This document shows positions 46,016 through 55,452 of a stretch of DNA of 64,000 nt, piece after piece. The notes under the pieces are model-generated. The model saw only the letters and a list, made by a program, of their open reading frames with translations. It did no database searches and was not told where the DNA came from. This DNA comes from JACVCJ01 sp052437175 (GTDB lineage: Bacteria > Bacteroidota > Bacteroidia > CAIKAF01). Position numbers and translations under genes: made by a program. The stretch's first letter is position 1; each line of letters opens with the position of its first letter. The stretch covers positions 1 through 64,000 of the forward strand of contig JBQVOK010000004.1 in assembly GCA_052437175.1 (NCBI GenBank), in the 5' to 3' direction.

Positions 46016-47071
46016 ATGAAAAAATGCATCGCGCTCGCCGTCATACTCTGTAGCCTGAATGCTGCTGCCCAGCAGGTGCATACAGGGGAACTGTTCCCGC
46101 TGGATAAACTCCCGGCCGATACCCAGTATAAAAAACAGCCGGATTATACCATCCTGGCCTTTGTGCCGGCGTTGGACACGTCCTGCCCCTATGCGGGAAT
46201 GCTGAGCCAGGCCTTCTACTATTATTTTACGCAAAAACTGGCCTTCGAAGACTGGGAAAAAAAGCCGGAGGTACGGGTGCGTTACCTGGTAAAGAAACCC
46301 ACGGATTTTTTTGCAGAACGGCAGGCCCGTAGCGTTACCAGCGGTGCGCAGGTAGCAGACGGTGCACAGAAGTACTTTCATCAGTTCAGTCTGCCGGTAC
46401 CGCAGCAGGGTTCGGCCTCTTCCGTAGTTTTCCTGCTGGATGCGGAGGGACGTGTGCTGCTGCGTGATGATGCCTACGAAGCCCAGGGTGAACATCTGAA
46501 GCCCCTTGAGAATACCCTGAAAAACCATGCCGGCAAAGGCGAAGCGCCGCTTGCCTGGGCTCCGTCCAGGCCGATACAGGTGGGCGATGAGGCCCCGGAT
46601 TTTGACCTGGGAAATGGTAAACGCTTGTCTGACCTGAAAGGGGAGGTGGTACTGCTTTCTTTTTACCCCGCGGCTTTCAGCGGCAGACTTGAGCCGGAAG
46701 CGGAGCTGGAAATTCCCCTGGAAGAGCTGATGTCTTGCCGGACACAAATAAGAGAACTCGATGAAATACAGCTCGTGGTGGATGATCTGGGTGTAGGAAA
46801 ACGGTACAGCAAGCTCATGATCAGCAGTTCTACACCCTCTCTGCTGAAAGCCTGGGCTGAAGTACTGGGTACACACGATGTACAGTATGTGAACGATCCG
46901 GGTCATATTACCGCCCGCAAATACGGCAGCTACCTGCTGGACGGATACAATCGGAGGGTGTCCTGCATTATTGACCGCGCGGGAAGAATCGCTTACATCG
47001 ACGCGGATTATTCCCCGGAAGACGACGACCTGCTGCAGGCCCGCATGCAGGAACTTTTATCAAAAGAATAA
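46016..47071 (+). CDS. Exported tandem thioredoxin-fold protein, second domain lacks Cys
   Basis: A 351-residue protein. The ATG at 46016 gives a signal peptide (MKKCIALAVILCSLNAAA); the frame extends upstream only into the previous gene. Residues ~25-175 are thioredoxin-like: the strand ILAFVPALDTSCPYAGM with Cys57 at the peroxidatic position, later SSVVFLLDAEGRVLLRDD. Residues ~185-345 are a second, peroxiredoxin-like domain (VGDEAPDFDLGNGKRLSDLKGE, then LLSFYPAAFSGRLEPE). In that motif the peroxidatic Cys is replaced by Leu225. The first domain could still be redox active; the second seems to be structural or regulatory. It is probably periplasmic. Confidence 0.8.
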   Translation: MKKCIALAVILCSLNAAAQQVHTGELFPLDKLPADTQYKKQPDYTILAFVPALDTSCPYAGMLSQAFYYYFTQKLAFEDWEKKPEVRVRYLVKKPTDFFAERQARSVTSGAQVADGAQKYFHQFSLPVPQQGSASSVVFLLDAEGRVLLRDDAYEAQGEHLKPLENTLKNHAGKGEAPLAWAPSRPIQVGDEAPDFDLGNGKRLSDLKGEVVLLSFYPAAFSGRLEPEAELEIPLEELMSCRTQIRELDEIQLVVDDLGVGKRYSKLMISSSTPSLLKAWAEVLGTHDVQYVNDPGHITARKYGSYLLDGYNRRVSCIIDRAGRIAYIDADYSPEDDDLLQARMQELLSKE

Positions 47072-47108
47072 TACAGGCTTTCGGGCGGTCGGCAGAATTA
47101 TTTTTAGA

Positions 47109-47124
47109 TTCGTGTAAACACGAA
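47109..47124. repeat. Perfect 7-bp inverted repeat upstream of the SUFU gene
   Basis: TTCGTGT-AA-ACACGAA, 40 bases before the ATG at 47165. There is no T-run; it could be an operator or mRNA stem-loop. Confidence 0.4.
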
Positions 47125-47164
47125 CCCCATGTTCCGTAAAACAGGACAATGATCTATATACAAT

Positions 47165-47815
47165 ATGACACAGGAAGAGTACAAAAAACAGTTCAGCGAA
47201 GACGACGCCGTAGGCTGGATGGCCATTGACGAACAGCTGAAGACCGTGTATGGCGATACCGAACCCCGGCATTTTGGCTCGCTGATCAAATACATGATGG
47301 GCGGCGAAGACCCGATCGACGGTACCAGTATCTACGATTCAGAAAAGCAGGAGTTCCACCGGCATTTTGTAAGTTATGGTATGTCGGAACTGTATTACAA
47401 CGAAGAAAAGGCCGGCGGGGAATTCAGCCGCTGGGGCTTTGAATTTACCTTCCGCCTTAAACCGTTTGAAGGCGACGATGAGAACCCGACCTGGGTCATC
47501 AGTATGATGAATAACCTGGCCCGTTATGTATTCAACAGCGGCAACTGGTTCGAGGTAAATCACTTTGTACCCGCCAATGGCCCCATCCGCCTGGATACCG
47601 AAACCGATATTGTAGGCCTGGTATTTGCTGAAGACCCGGAACTGGGCCGCATACAGACGCCACATGGCGAGGTTATCTTCCTGCAGATGGTGGGCATTAC
47701 TTCCGCCGAACTGGAACACCTGAAGGAAAACCCTACGCTGGGTGCCGTGGAAGAGCTCATTAATGAACTGAAAAAGGACAACCCGCTGCTTATTACCGAC
47801 CTGAACCGTAAGTAA
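47165..47815 (+). CDS. Suppressor-of-fused (SUFU) domain protein
   Basis: A 216-residue cytoplasmic protein. Residues ~15-190 fit the bacterial SUFU domain: GWMAIDEQLKTVYGDTEPRHFGS, a strand HRHFVSYGMSELYY, FSRWGFEFTFRL, then LARYVFNSGNWFEVNHFVPANGPI and VIFLQMVGITSAELE. In bacteria this domain occurs mostly in immunity proteins of polymorphic toxin systems, though isolated copies also exist. No toxin gene is next to it; the RHS gene of this window is more than 43 kb away. It stands alone between an exported redox-fold protein and a convergent TonB receptor. Confidence 0.88.
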   Translation: MTQEEYKKQFSEDDAVGWMAIDEQLKTVYGDTEPRHFGSLIKYMMGGEDPIDGTSIYDSEKQEFHRHFVSYGMSELYYNEEKAGGEFSRWGFEFTFRLKPFEGDDENPTWVISMMNNLARYVFNSGNWFEVNHFVPANGPIRLDTETDIVGLVFAEDPELGRIQTPHGEVIFLQMVGITSAELEHLKENPTLGAVEELINELKKDNPLLITDLNRK

Positions 47816-47851
47816 GGCAATACAGGCAATTGACGTAAGAGCGTAAGTACA

Positions 47852-50239
47852 TTAAAAGTCTGCGATAAAGCCCAGGGTAGGAATAACAGTACCGGTTGTA
47901 TTCGGCAGGAACTTGGCCCTGTAGGCATTGGGATTGGCCGGGTCGCTGATGCCCTGCCCGGCCGCATCGCGTTCTATGCTCAGGTAATCGGGCCCTTTGA
48001 ATTTAAAGTTGTACACATTCTGCACGTCCAGGTACAGGTTGAGGCTCCATTTTTTAAAGAACCAGCTTTTGTCCACACGCAGGTCCAGCTGGTGAAAGGA
48101 GCGGCTGCGCTGCGAATTCAGTTTGCTGTTATCCTCGATGCCGCTCTGGTAAATATCATACACGGGCTTCTGAAGCGAAAATGCGGTGTCGAAAGGCGTA
48201 AAGGGTGCACCGGCCACATAGCGCCAGCGGGCTCCCAGTTCCCAGTTGCGCTTAAATTTATAACCCGCGGTAAGTGTAAGCAGGTGACGGTTGTCCCAGG
48301 AAGAAGGTATGTAGTTGCCTTTTGCGTCCTGGAACTCACTTACCACGTAAGTGTAGGCAATAATACCGTAAAAGCCTTTCCACAGTTTCTGCTGGGCAAG
48401 GAATTCCACCCCGTAGGCCCGGCCTTTACTGCGGCTGTCTACCGGTTCGTTACCGACCACGGTATAGCCGGCTCCCCGGTTGGCCAGGCTTACACTGTCG
48501 CGCAGTGAAAAGGGATAATTGCTGTACCATTTGTAAAAACCTTCGATGGTGATGCGGGTATTTGTACCGGGAATAAATTCAAGTCCGGCCACGGCATGGT
48601 CGGCCCGTATATAACGTATGTCGTTGTTCTTGTTCAGCAAACCGCCCTGTCCGTTCCCGTAACCCAGTATGGTGTACTGGGGGCGCTGGGTATAGCGGCC
48701 TCCGTTGGCATTGATCCGGAACCAGTCGGTAACGCGTATGCTCATGCTCAGGCGGGGGGCCAGCTGGTTCAGGGGATTCAGCATCTGTGCATTGTAATCG
48801 TTGTTATCCATGCGCAGCCCTGCCGAAATCGTAAAGCGTTCGCGGAAGAAACTTTTGCTTACCTGGGTAAATACCGAGGCCTGCCAGAGATGCAGCACCG
48901 AGCTGAAACTGATGGTATCGGGACCGGCCGGCGTTACAATGCGGTTATAGGTCTGGTTGGTATAGCGGGCATATTCCAGTCCGGCACCGGCTATAATGCG
49001 CCAGGTACCCCGCCTGGTAATGTATTCGTAACGTAATTTATTTTCACTTTCCCGGGAGCGGTAGTCGAGTATTTTATTGTTTTCACTGCTTTCGTCATTG
49101 TTGGCATACTTATACACACGGTTGTTGAACATGTTGCGGCTCAGCACCACGGTATGATACCCCTTTTCTCCATAATGTTTATAAACGGCCCCGATGGTAT
49201 AGTTCCACTGGTTGTTCACCGGCAGTATACTCAGGAGGTAGCGCTGTTTTTCCGTGTCGTTGTCCTTCAGGTTAAGGCGCAGGCGGTCTATGGCGCCCAG
49301 GCTGATGATACTGAGTTCGTTTTTCTGGTTGAATTTCACCTTGTATTTGAACTGGTAATCGTAGTAAGTCGGCAAAAAGGGCAGTTTGAGCGCTCCGAAC
49401 AGGAACTGCAGGTAAGAGACCCGGGCCGAACCGATGAAGGTACTTTTTTTGCTCACAGGTCCTTCGGCTTTAAAGGCGGCATCAGAAGAACCCAGGGCAA
49501 AACGGTATTTCCAGCGTTCCGAATTGCCGTCTACCTGGTTAAATTCCAGTACGGAACTGAGCGCATTACCCCGGTTGGCCGGAAAGGCCCCGGACAGGAA
49601 ATCGACATTGCGCAGCAGGTTCACATTGATGATCCCTACGGGTCCGCCGGAAGCGCCCTGTGTCTGAAAGTGATTGATGACCGGAATTTCTACCCCGTCC
49701 AGGTAAAAACGGTTTTCAGAAGGCGAACCGCCACGTATGATAATGTCGTTGCGGAATGCCGGGGTAGAGGCTACACCGGGGAACGATTTGAGTACATTGG
49801 AAATATCGCGGTTTCCACCGGGGTTCCGTTCAATTTCGGCAAGCCCGATGGTACGCAGAGAAACCGGGCTTTCGGGGGTACTGTTAAAAGGCGATACCTT
49901 TACAATTACATTGTTCAGTTGCTGGCTGGCCGGCTGCAGCTTTATTTCGATATAGGCCGGCTTGGCATTGGTAACCTGTACATCTCTGAAAATTTGTGTT
50001 TCATAGCCCAGGTAAGAAACTTTTACATTTATAAAACCCGATTCTACCTGGCTGATGCTGAAATTACCGGCCGTATCGGTAACGGCTCCGGCGGCTTTAC
50101 CTTCGATACTTACATTGGCAAATACCACCGGCTGGTTGCTTATGGCGTCGGTTACACGGCCTTTTATCACCCCGTTCTGGGCGTAAATAAACGGTACGGA
50201 CAGCAGGAAAAAAACAGAAACGAAAAGTGATTTTGGCAT
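47852..50239 (-). CDS. TonB-dependent receptor with carboxypeptidase-like N-terminal domain
   Basis: A 795-residue outer-membrane protein. The signal peptide is MPKSLFVSVFFLLSVPFIYA. Residues ~23-110 are the carboxypeptidase-regulatory-like domain (IKGRVTDAISNQPVVFANVSIEG). The plug is at ~120-235 (FRNDIIIRGGSPSENRFYLDGVEIP, GNALSSVLEF). The rest is a 22-strand beta-barrel ending with aromatic FIADF. There is no SusD partner next to it, so it is not a typical SusCD pair. It imports a substrate with TonB-ExbBD energy; substrate unknown. No clear promoter was found. Confidence 0.94.
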   Translation of the reverse strand: MPKSLFVSVFFLLSVPFIYAQNGVIKGRVTDAISNQPVVFANVSIEGKAAGAVTDTAGNFSISQVESGFINVKVSYLGYETQIFRDVQVTNAKPAYIEIKLQPASQQLNNVIVKVSPFNSTPESPVSLRTIGLAEIERNPGGNRDISNVLKSFPGVASTPAFRNDIIIRGGSPSENRFYLDGVEIPVINHFQTQGASGGPVGIINVNLLRNVDFLSGAFPANRGNALSSVLEFNQVDGNSERWKYRFALGSSDAAFKAEGPVSKKSTFIGSARVSYLQFLFGALKLPFLPTYYDYQFKYKVKFNQKNELSIISLGAIDRLRLNLKDNDTEKQRYLLSILPVNNQWNYTIGAVYKHYGEKGYHTVVLSRNMFNNRVYKYANNDESSENNKILDYRSRESENKLRYEYITRRGTWRIIAGAGLEYARYTNQTYNRIVTPAGPDTISFSSVLHLWQASVFTQVSKSFFRERFTISAGLRMDNNDYNAQMLNPLNQLAPRLSMSIRVTDWFRINANGGRYTQRPQYTILGYGNGQGGLLNKNNDIRYIRADHAVAGLEFIPGTNTRITIEGFYKWYSNYPFSLRDSVSLANRGAGYTVVGNEPVDSRSKGRAYGVEFLAQQKLWKGFYGIIAYTYVVSEFQDAKGNYIPSSWDNRHLLTLTAGYKFKRNWELGARWRYVAGAPFTPFDTAFSLQKPVYDIYQSGIEDNSKLNSQRSRSFHQLDLRVDKSWFFKKWSLNLYLDVQNVYNFKFKGPDYLSIERDAAGQGISDPANPNAYRAKFLPNTTGTVIPTLGFIADF

Positions 50240-50298
50240 AAACAGGTGTCTTGTGTTTGTTTAGAACAAGCAACTTAACAATACCTGCCCCAAAAAGT

Positions 50299-51660
50299 TT
50301 AGGCCCCGCAAAAATTTTCAGCCAGTTGCCTCAGATCCAGTCCATCCCAGTTGCCCGAGCTCATCATGAGCAGGTGCCGGTATTCCGTTTTTTTCGAAAG
50401 AATAAAGTCTGCCAGTTTCTGCGCATCTGTAAATATATGCAAGGCAGGATGTGCAAATGCGGCCTGTATTTCTTCCTCAGAAAGGGCGGGCATACGTTTC
50501 AGTTCCAGGGCATGCGGACTGTAGAACAGGCAGGCTTCGGGGGCCGCACTGAGCGAACCGCGATACTGGGGTAAAAATTCTTTGTTAAGGCTGCTGAAGG
50601 TATGCAGCTCAAAACAGGGCAGGGCCTTGCCCGTTTTTTCCAGGAAGGCCGAAAGGGTAGAGCGTACCTTGGAAGGAGCATGGGCAAAATCTTTATAAAC
50701 GGAGCGACCGTTCTGTGCGCACAGTTTTTCGAGGCGTTTTTCGGCACCGCTGAAGCCGGCCAGGTAATGCAGGGCTTTTTCGCGCGGAATGCCGCTAAGT
50801 TCGGCCACTTTTACCGCAGCCATGGCATTGAGCAGGTTGTGCTGCCCGAAGATCTGCAGCTGCAGGGGGCCGTTTTCAGTCTGCAGGAAGGTTTCGCCGT
50901 TCTCTACATAATAATCGGGGGTGTGGTACAGGTGCAGCTGAATATCGCTGCGGATATCCTGTGTGATGCGCACTACTTCTTCGTCTTCGGCATTGGCGAC
51001 CAGGTGTCCGCCGGGTTCTATGGTTCCGCAGAACAGACGGAACTGCTCTACGTAATTTTCGAAGGTGGGAAATACATTGATATGGTCCCAGGCGATACCG
51101 CTTATAACAGCGATATGTGGTTTATACAGGTGAAATTTAGGCCGGCGGTCCAGGGTGGAGGTCAGGTATTCGTCACCTTCGATCACTGCCAGCCCGGCAC
51201 CGCTGATCTTTACGGGATTGTCCAGGCCTTTCAGCTGGGCACCTACCATATAATCGGTATCGAGCCCGGCTTCTTTAAAAAGGTGCAGGATCATGGACGT
51301 AATGGTGGTTTTGCCGTGGCTGCCCCCGATCACGATGCGGCGGGCGTGTTCGTATGCAATATGCAGGTATTCGGGGTAACTGTATATAGTAAGCCCGAGT
51401 TCACGGGCGCGCGCCAGTTCGGGATTATCGGCCCGGGCGTGCATCCCCAGGATCACGGCGTCGAGCCCGGTATCGATCTTTTCGGGGAACCAGCCTTCGC
51501 TTTCAGGAAGTATACCGGCTTCGCGCAGGCGGCTGCGTGCCGGGTCAAAGATCTCGTCGTCGCTGCCGCTCACCTGTTTCCCGGCGCGGCTCAGGGCTAC
51601 GGCCAGGCTATGCATGGCGCTGCCTCCGATGGCAATAAAATGGATACGCTCGTTTTTCAC
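50299..51660 (-). CDS. mpl: UDP-N-acetylmuramate:tripeptide ligase (Mpl-type Mur ligase)
   Basis: A 453-residue protein from the GTG at 51660. That start is preferred because HFIAIGGSAMHSLA then lies near the N-terminus and a TACTTTTC -7-like element ends 4 bases before it. An ATG at 51705 would add 15 residues. The central ATPase loop is GGSHGKTT (Lys117). The EGDEYL and ISGIAWDHINVFPT motifs follow, then the C-terminal rotor domain with DFAHAPSKVRSTL. Mpl attaches recycled L-Ala-gamma-D-Glu-meso-DAP to UDP-MurNAc, saving the peptide for wall synthesis. It fits with the GH3 muramidase-like fusion elsewhere in the window, since both act in wall recycling. Confidence 0.9.
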   Translation of the reverse strand: MKNERIHFIAIGGSAMHSLAVALSRAGKQVSGSDDEIFDPARSRLREAGILPESEGWFPEKIDTGLDAVILGMHARADNPELARARELGLTIYSYPEYLHIAYEHARRIVIGGSHGKTTITSMILHLFKEAGLDTDYMVGAQLKGLDNPVKISGAGLAVIEGDEYLTSTLDRRPKFHLYKPHIAVISGIAWDHINVFPTFENYVEQFRLFCGTIEPGGHLVANAEDEEVVRITQDIRSDIQLHLYHTPDYYVENGETFLQTENGPLQLQIFGQHNLLNAMAAVKVAELSGIPREKALHYLAGFSGAEKRLEKLCAQNGRSVYKDFAHAPSKVRSTLSAFLEKTGKALPCFELHTFSSLNKEFLPQYRGSLSAAPEACLFYSPHALELKRMPALSEEEIQAAFAHPALHIFTDAQKLADFILSKKTEYRHLLMMSSGNWDGLDLRQLAENFCGA

Positions 51661-51664
51661 AACC

Positions 51665-51672
51665 CGAAAAGT
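51665..51672 (-). promoter_or_regulatory. -7 like element of mpl
   Basis: TACTTTTC on the minus strand, one mismatch from TAnnTTTG, 4 bases before the GTG at 51660. A TTTG lies at 51702-51699, with a 26-base spacer. Confidence 0.35.
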
Positions 51673-51736
51673 AGAAGGAAACCCGATGCGCCGCGAGGCA
51701 AACACCGCTAATTTATAAACGGGATATTGTCAGCCT

Positions 51737-52075
51737 TTATTTTTTCAGTTGGGTAACAATATAGCCGGTAAGGGCTACGGCCACCATAATGCCGAACAGC
51801 ACCAGGGTAAAAATGCGCAGGCCCTTGTCGGGAATGAACGATTTCGGGTTGCGGCTCATGGCTTCGGCATTCAGGCGCTGTGCTTCGTCGAAAGATGCCT
51901 TTGAAAAAGAGTAATATTGTATGTCTGGTTTTTCCGGATCGCTCAGTTTTTTGTACTCGAGCCCTTTTTCTTTACAAAGATGTGCAAAAAAATCCCCGGT
52001 TTCCCGGTCTTTGTAGTAAAATACCCAGCGGGAGCGGTCGTTCGGGTCCTTGTGATAATTAAGAAAACTGAACAT
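51737..52075 (-). CDS. Small membrane protein of unknown function
   Basis: A 112-residue protein. A soluble part of ~80 residues (RSRWVFYYKDRETGDFFAHLCKEKG, QYYSFSKASFDEAQRLN) is followed by one membrane helix at ~87-108 (IFTLVLFGIMVAVALTGYIV). It lies upstream of mpl on the same strand, 76 bases before the preferred mpl start (31 before the longer one). I do not recognise the family. The alternating pattern and clear anchor make it a credible gene. Confidence 0.7.
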   Translation of the reverse strand: MFSFLNYHKDPNDRSRWVFYYKDRETGDFFAHLCKEKGLEYKKLSDPEKPDIQYYSFSKASFDEAQRLNAEAMSRNPKSFIPDKGLRIFTLVLFGIMVAVALTGYIVTQLKK

Positions 52076-52121
52076 AGTGAAAAAAAATCTTTAAAAAATG
52101 TGAAAATTCAAAATGCAAAGT

Positions 52122-52129
52122 TATATTTG
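52122..52129 (+). promoter_or_regulatory. -7 element TATATTTG of the first PKD protein gene
   Basis: A perfect TAnnTTTG match 17 bases before the ATG at 52147. Confidence 0.45.
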
Positions 52130-52146
52130 TATGACTAAACAATAGC

Positions 52147-55100
52147 ATGCCCAAGATGAAAAAACTTGTCTTGTTACTCGCATCTCTCTCGGTAATTATT
52201 CAGTTCGCCGGTGCACAGACCACTTGTGCCAACTCGAATTTCAGTATGAATAACTTTACCAACTGGACGGGAAGGACAGGAACCTGTTGCCCGATCAACA
52301 TTCCTACCGTAGGTATTGTACCCGGCAGGCACACCGTAATGACCGGTACCGGTATGGACCCCAATACGGGGAATAACCTGCCGGTGGTTTGTCCGGGTTA
52401 CGCCTTCTCGGCGCGCCTGGGTAACTCCGGTACAGGTGCCCAGGCCGAGGGACTCAGCTATACCATTAATGTAGCGCTGGACTCCAGTAATGCCCTGTTC
52501 TATTATAACTACGCGGTAGTGATGGAAGACCCGGGTCACACGCCGGCCCAGCAGCCCCGTTTTGAGCTGCAGGTACGCGATGCCTTTGGTAACATCATTC
52601 CCTGTACCAGCTACCTGGTATCGGCCGCCGCCAATATTCCCGGCTTCCAGAGCGCCGGTTCGGTACGCTGGAAACCCTGGGAAAGCGTAGGGGTTGACCT
52701 GTCGCCCTTTATCGGACAGCAGGTAACCATTGAAATGCGCACAGGCGACTGCTCCCAGAGCGGTCACTACGGGTATGCCTATATTGTGGCCGAATGCCGC
52801 CCCATGAAACTTTCCGTATCCTACTGTTATGGTTCCAATACCGCTGTTATTACTGCTCCTCCGGGCTTTGCCAGCTACCAGTGGTCAGACGGTACCACCG
52901 GTCAGTCTACTTCGGTAGTGAACCCGGTGCCGGGCCAGACCCTCACCGTGCAGCTGATCTCTATATCCGGCTGCCAGGCACAGCTTATTGCCAAACTGTA
53001 CCAGACCGTAATTACACCGGATTTTGTAGATACCACGATCTGTAAAAATGCACAGTTCACCGACCTGAGTACAGCCCTGTATGGCGTTAACGTGCAGTGG
53101 GACTGGGATTTTGGCGATGGTACCACTGCTCCCAATACGCAGAGTCCCGCGCATACCTTCCCGGGTGGCGGCACCTATAACGTAGAACTTGTCGTCACGT
53201 CCGATAACGGTTGTAAAGACTCCATTACCAAGACCGTCACCATCGATAATGTACCTACTTCCGCTTTTGCAGCACCCCAGGTCTGCGGCAACGAATGGTC
53301 CTTCATCAACAACTCGGTGGGGAACAACATTCTTACCGGTATCCAGTGGAATTTCGGAGACAATACCACTTCCAACGATACCAACCCGGTACACGTGTAT
53401 CCCGATCCCAACATCAGCGGTGTGTGGAACTACAACGTAGAACTGATCACGACCAATGAGAACAGCTGTTCCGATACAGTGGTGGTACCTATTACGATAC
53501 ATGATATTCCCGAGGCGGACTATAATTTCCCTGCCGTGATCTGTAAGAACGGTATTGCGAACTTTGTGGATTCTTCCTTCGTGGGTAACGAAAATATGGC
53601 TGCCTGGAACTGGGATTTTGCCGACGGATCTTCCGCCACCACACAAAACCCGCAGCACTCCTTCACGAACTCCGGAATTTTCCCGGTACAGCTGATCGTG
53701 GAAAGTACCAATGGCTGCCGCGATACCATTGTACAGAATATCGACGTGGGCGAAGTGCCCATTGCCGACTTCCCGCTGCCGAATGCCTGCGGCGTACAGA
53801 TCGTATTTGCCGACAGCACGGACGACCAGGGACAGCCTATCGTAGCCTGGGACTGGGATTTTGGTGACGGCAGCGGCTCAAACCTGCAGAACCCCCAGCA
53901 CCTGTTCCCGGCCAACGGACAATATACCGTAGAACTGATCGTGGAAAACAGCAGCGGCTGCTCCGATACGGTAAGTAAACTGATCACCGCTTTCGATAAA
54001 CCGGTGGCCGACTTCAGCTTTGTATCCGCCTGTCCGCTGAACCCGATCAATATGACGGACCAGTCCACCGCTATTTACGATGCCATTACCTCCTGGACCT
54101 GGATCACTTCACCGGGAAATATGGTAACCACCCAGAACACTTCAGATACCTATACCACGGCCGGCTACAAACCGGTTACCCTGATGGTAAGCACGGCCTT
54201 CGGATGCAGTGATACCATTGTGAAGAACGTATATGTATACGAACTACCCAAGCCCGACTTCTCGGCAGCGCCCGTGTGCGAAGGCTTTGTAACGCAGATC
54301 GTAAATAATTCACAGATAGATACAGGTTCCATAGTGGCTTACCAGTACGACCTGAGCGCGGCCGGGCTTCCTATGAACCCGAATGCAGCCCCGGGCGTGG
54401 TAATACCGAGCTGGGGCGTGTATAACGTACAGCTGGTGGCTTATTCAAACAATGGTTGTGTAGACAGCGTTGTGCGCGCCATAACCGTTCACCCGAACCC
54501 GGATGCGGCATTTAATGTATTCCCGGATAACGGATGTTCACCGCTGCAGGTAAGCTTTGCCGACCAGAGCACCATTCCCCAGGGAAGTATCGTCATGCAC
54601 GACTGGGACCTGGACCTGGGTTACAGCAACCTGCAAAACCCGAACTTTACCTATGGTACAGGCCAGTACGATATCTCACTTACCGTAACCAGCGATAAAG
54701 GCTGTATCGACAGCATCACCGACGTAAATGCCGTGATCGTACACCCGGACCCGGTGGCTTTCTTTGATCCGAGCCCGAACTCCAATTCGGTGATCGAACC
54801 GTACTTCCAGTTCGACAACCAGTCTACCGGCTATGTAAGCAGCTTCTGGACCTTTGGCGACGGAACGGCCTCTACAGAACAGAGTCCTTTCCATATCTAT
54901 CCGAACGATGTGGTGGGCTCTTACGATGTAAGCCTGGTGGTGACCAACCAGTTCGGCTGTGTAGATTCGATCATAGAACGCGTATATGTATACGACGACC
55001 ACGTGATCTATATCCCGAATACGGTTACACAGAATGCCGACGGAATTAATGAAGTACTTACCATTTATGGTACCAATATTGTAAATGCCGAACTGCTGGT

Positions 55101-55284
55101 GTTTAACCGCTGGGGCGAAAAAGTAGGCCATGCCAAAGGCTGGCAGATGGATCGCCTCACCTGGGACGGTAGAGGTGCTAACGGAAAACCGCTGAAACAG
55201 GATACCTATTCCTACAAACTGTTCTATTCGGTTACTTCCGGCAAGGATTTTGAGAAAGTAGGCCACGTAAATATTTTACGGTAA
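52147..55284 (+). CDS. Secreted PKD-repeat protein with T9SS type B sorting domain (paralogue 1)
   Basis: A 1045-residue protein; an ATG at 52156 is also possible. The signal peptide is MKKLVLLLASLSVIIQFAGA. Residues ~25-225 form an unusual Cys-containing sandwich domain (NFSMNNFTNWTGRTGTCCP, VVCPGYAFSARLGN, MRTGDCSQSGHYGYAYIVAECRPM). A short Ig-like segment is followed by eight PKD-type modules (WDWDFGDGT and variants, each ending NGCxDS/T). The C-terminal ~90 residues are the type B sorting tail (YIPNTVTQNADGINEVLTI, FNRWGEKVG). It is probably a long surface fibre or adhesin. The next gene is its paralogue, with 168 bases between. Confidence 0.92.
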   Translation: MPKMKKLVLLLASLSVIIQFAGAQTTCANSNFSMNNFTNWTGRTGTCCPINIPTVGIVPGRHTVMTGTGMDPNTGNNLPVVCPGYAFSARLGNSGTGAQAEGLSYTINVALDSSNALFYYNYAVVMEDPGHTPAQQPRFELQVRDAFGNIIPCTSYLVSAAANIPGFQSAGSVRWKPWESVGVDLSPFIGQQVTIEMRTGDCSQSGHYGYAYIVAECRPMKLSVSYCYGSNTAVITAPPGFASYQWSDGTTGQSTSVVNPVPGQTLTVQLISISGCQAQLIAKLYQTVITPDFVDTTICKNAQFTDLSTALYGVNVQWDWDFGDGTTAPNTQSPAHTFPGGGTYNVELVVTSDNGCKDSITKTVTIDNVPTSAFAAPQVCGNEWSFINNSVGNNILTGIQWNFGDNTTSNDTNPVHVYPDPNISGVWNYNVELITTNENSCSDTVVVPITIHDIPEADYNFPAVICKNGIANFVDSSFVGNENMAAWNWDFADGSSATTQNPQHSFTNSGIFPVQLIVESTNGCRDTIVQNIDVGEVPIADFPLPNACGVQIVFADSTDDQGQPIVAWDWDFGDGSGSNLQNPQHLFPANGQYTVELIVENSSGCSDTVSKLITAFDKPVADFSFVSACPLNPINMTDQSTAIYDAITSWTWITSPGNMVTTQNTSDTYTTAGYKPVTLMVSTAFGCSDTIVKNVYVYELPKPDFSAAPVCEGFVTQIVNNSQIDTGSIVAYQYDLSAAGLPMNPNAAPGVVIPSWGVYNVQLVAYSNNGCVDSVVRAITVHPNPDAAFNVFPDNGCSPLQVSFADQSTIPQGSIVMHDWDLDLGYSNLQNPNFTYGTGQYDISLTVTSDKGCIDSITDVNAVIVHPDPVAFFDPSPNSNSVIEPYFQFDNQSTGYVSSFWTFGDGTASTEQSPFHIYPNDVVGSYDVSLVVTNQFGCVDSIIERVYVYDDHVIYIPNTVTQNADGINEVLTIYGTNIVNAELLVFNRWGEKVGHAKGWQMDRLTWDGRGANGKPLKQDTYSYKLFYSVTSGKDFEKVGHVNILR

Positions 55285-55355
55285 TGTTAAATAGGCCTTA
55301 ACCGAGATGATCTGTGACAGGCTGAATTATTAAATTACAGTGTTCATAAAAAATT

Positions 55356-55383
55356 AATCCCCTGATTTTCAGGGGATTTTTTA
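55356..55383 (+). terminator. Terminator of the first PKD protein gene
   Basis: A perfect 9-bp stem ATCCCCTGA/TCAGGGGAT with a 3-base loop, then a T-run. Confidence 0.85.
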
Positions 55384-55452
55384 TTAAATTAAAAATTTTC
55401 GTTAACTTTTTTTAATAGTGTACGTATACATACATACTAAAGCTAAAGGTGT

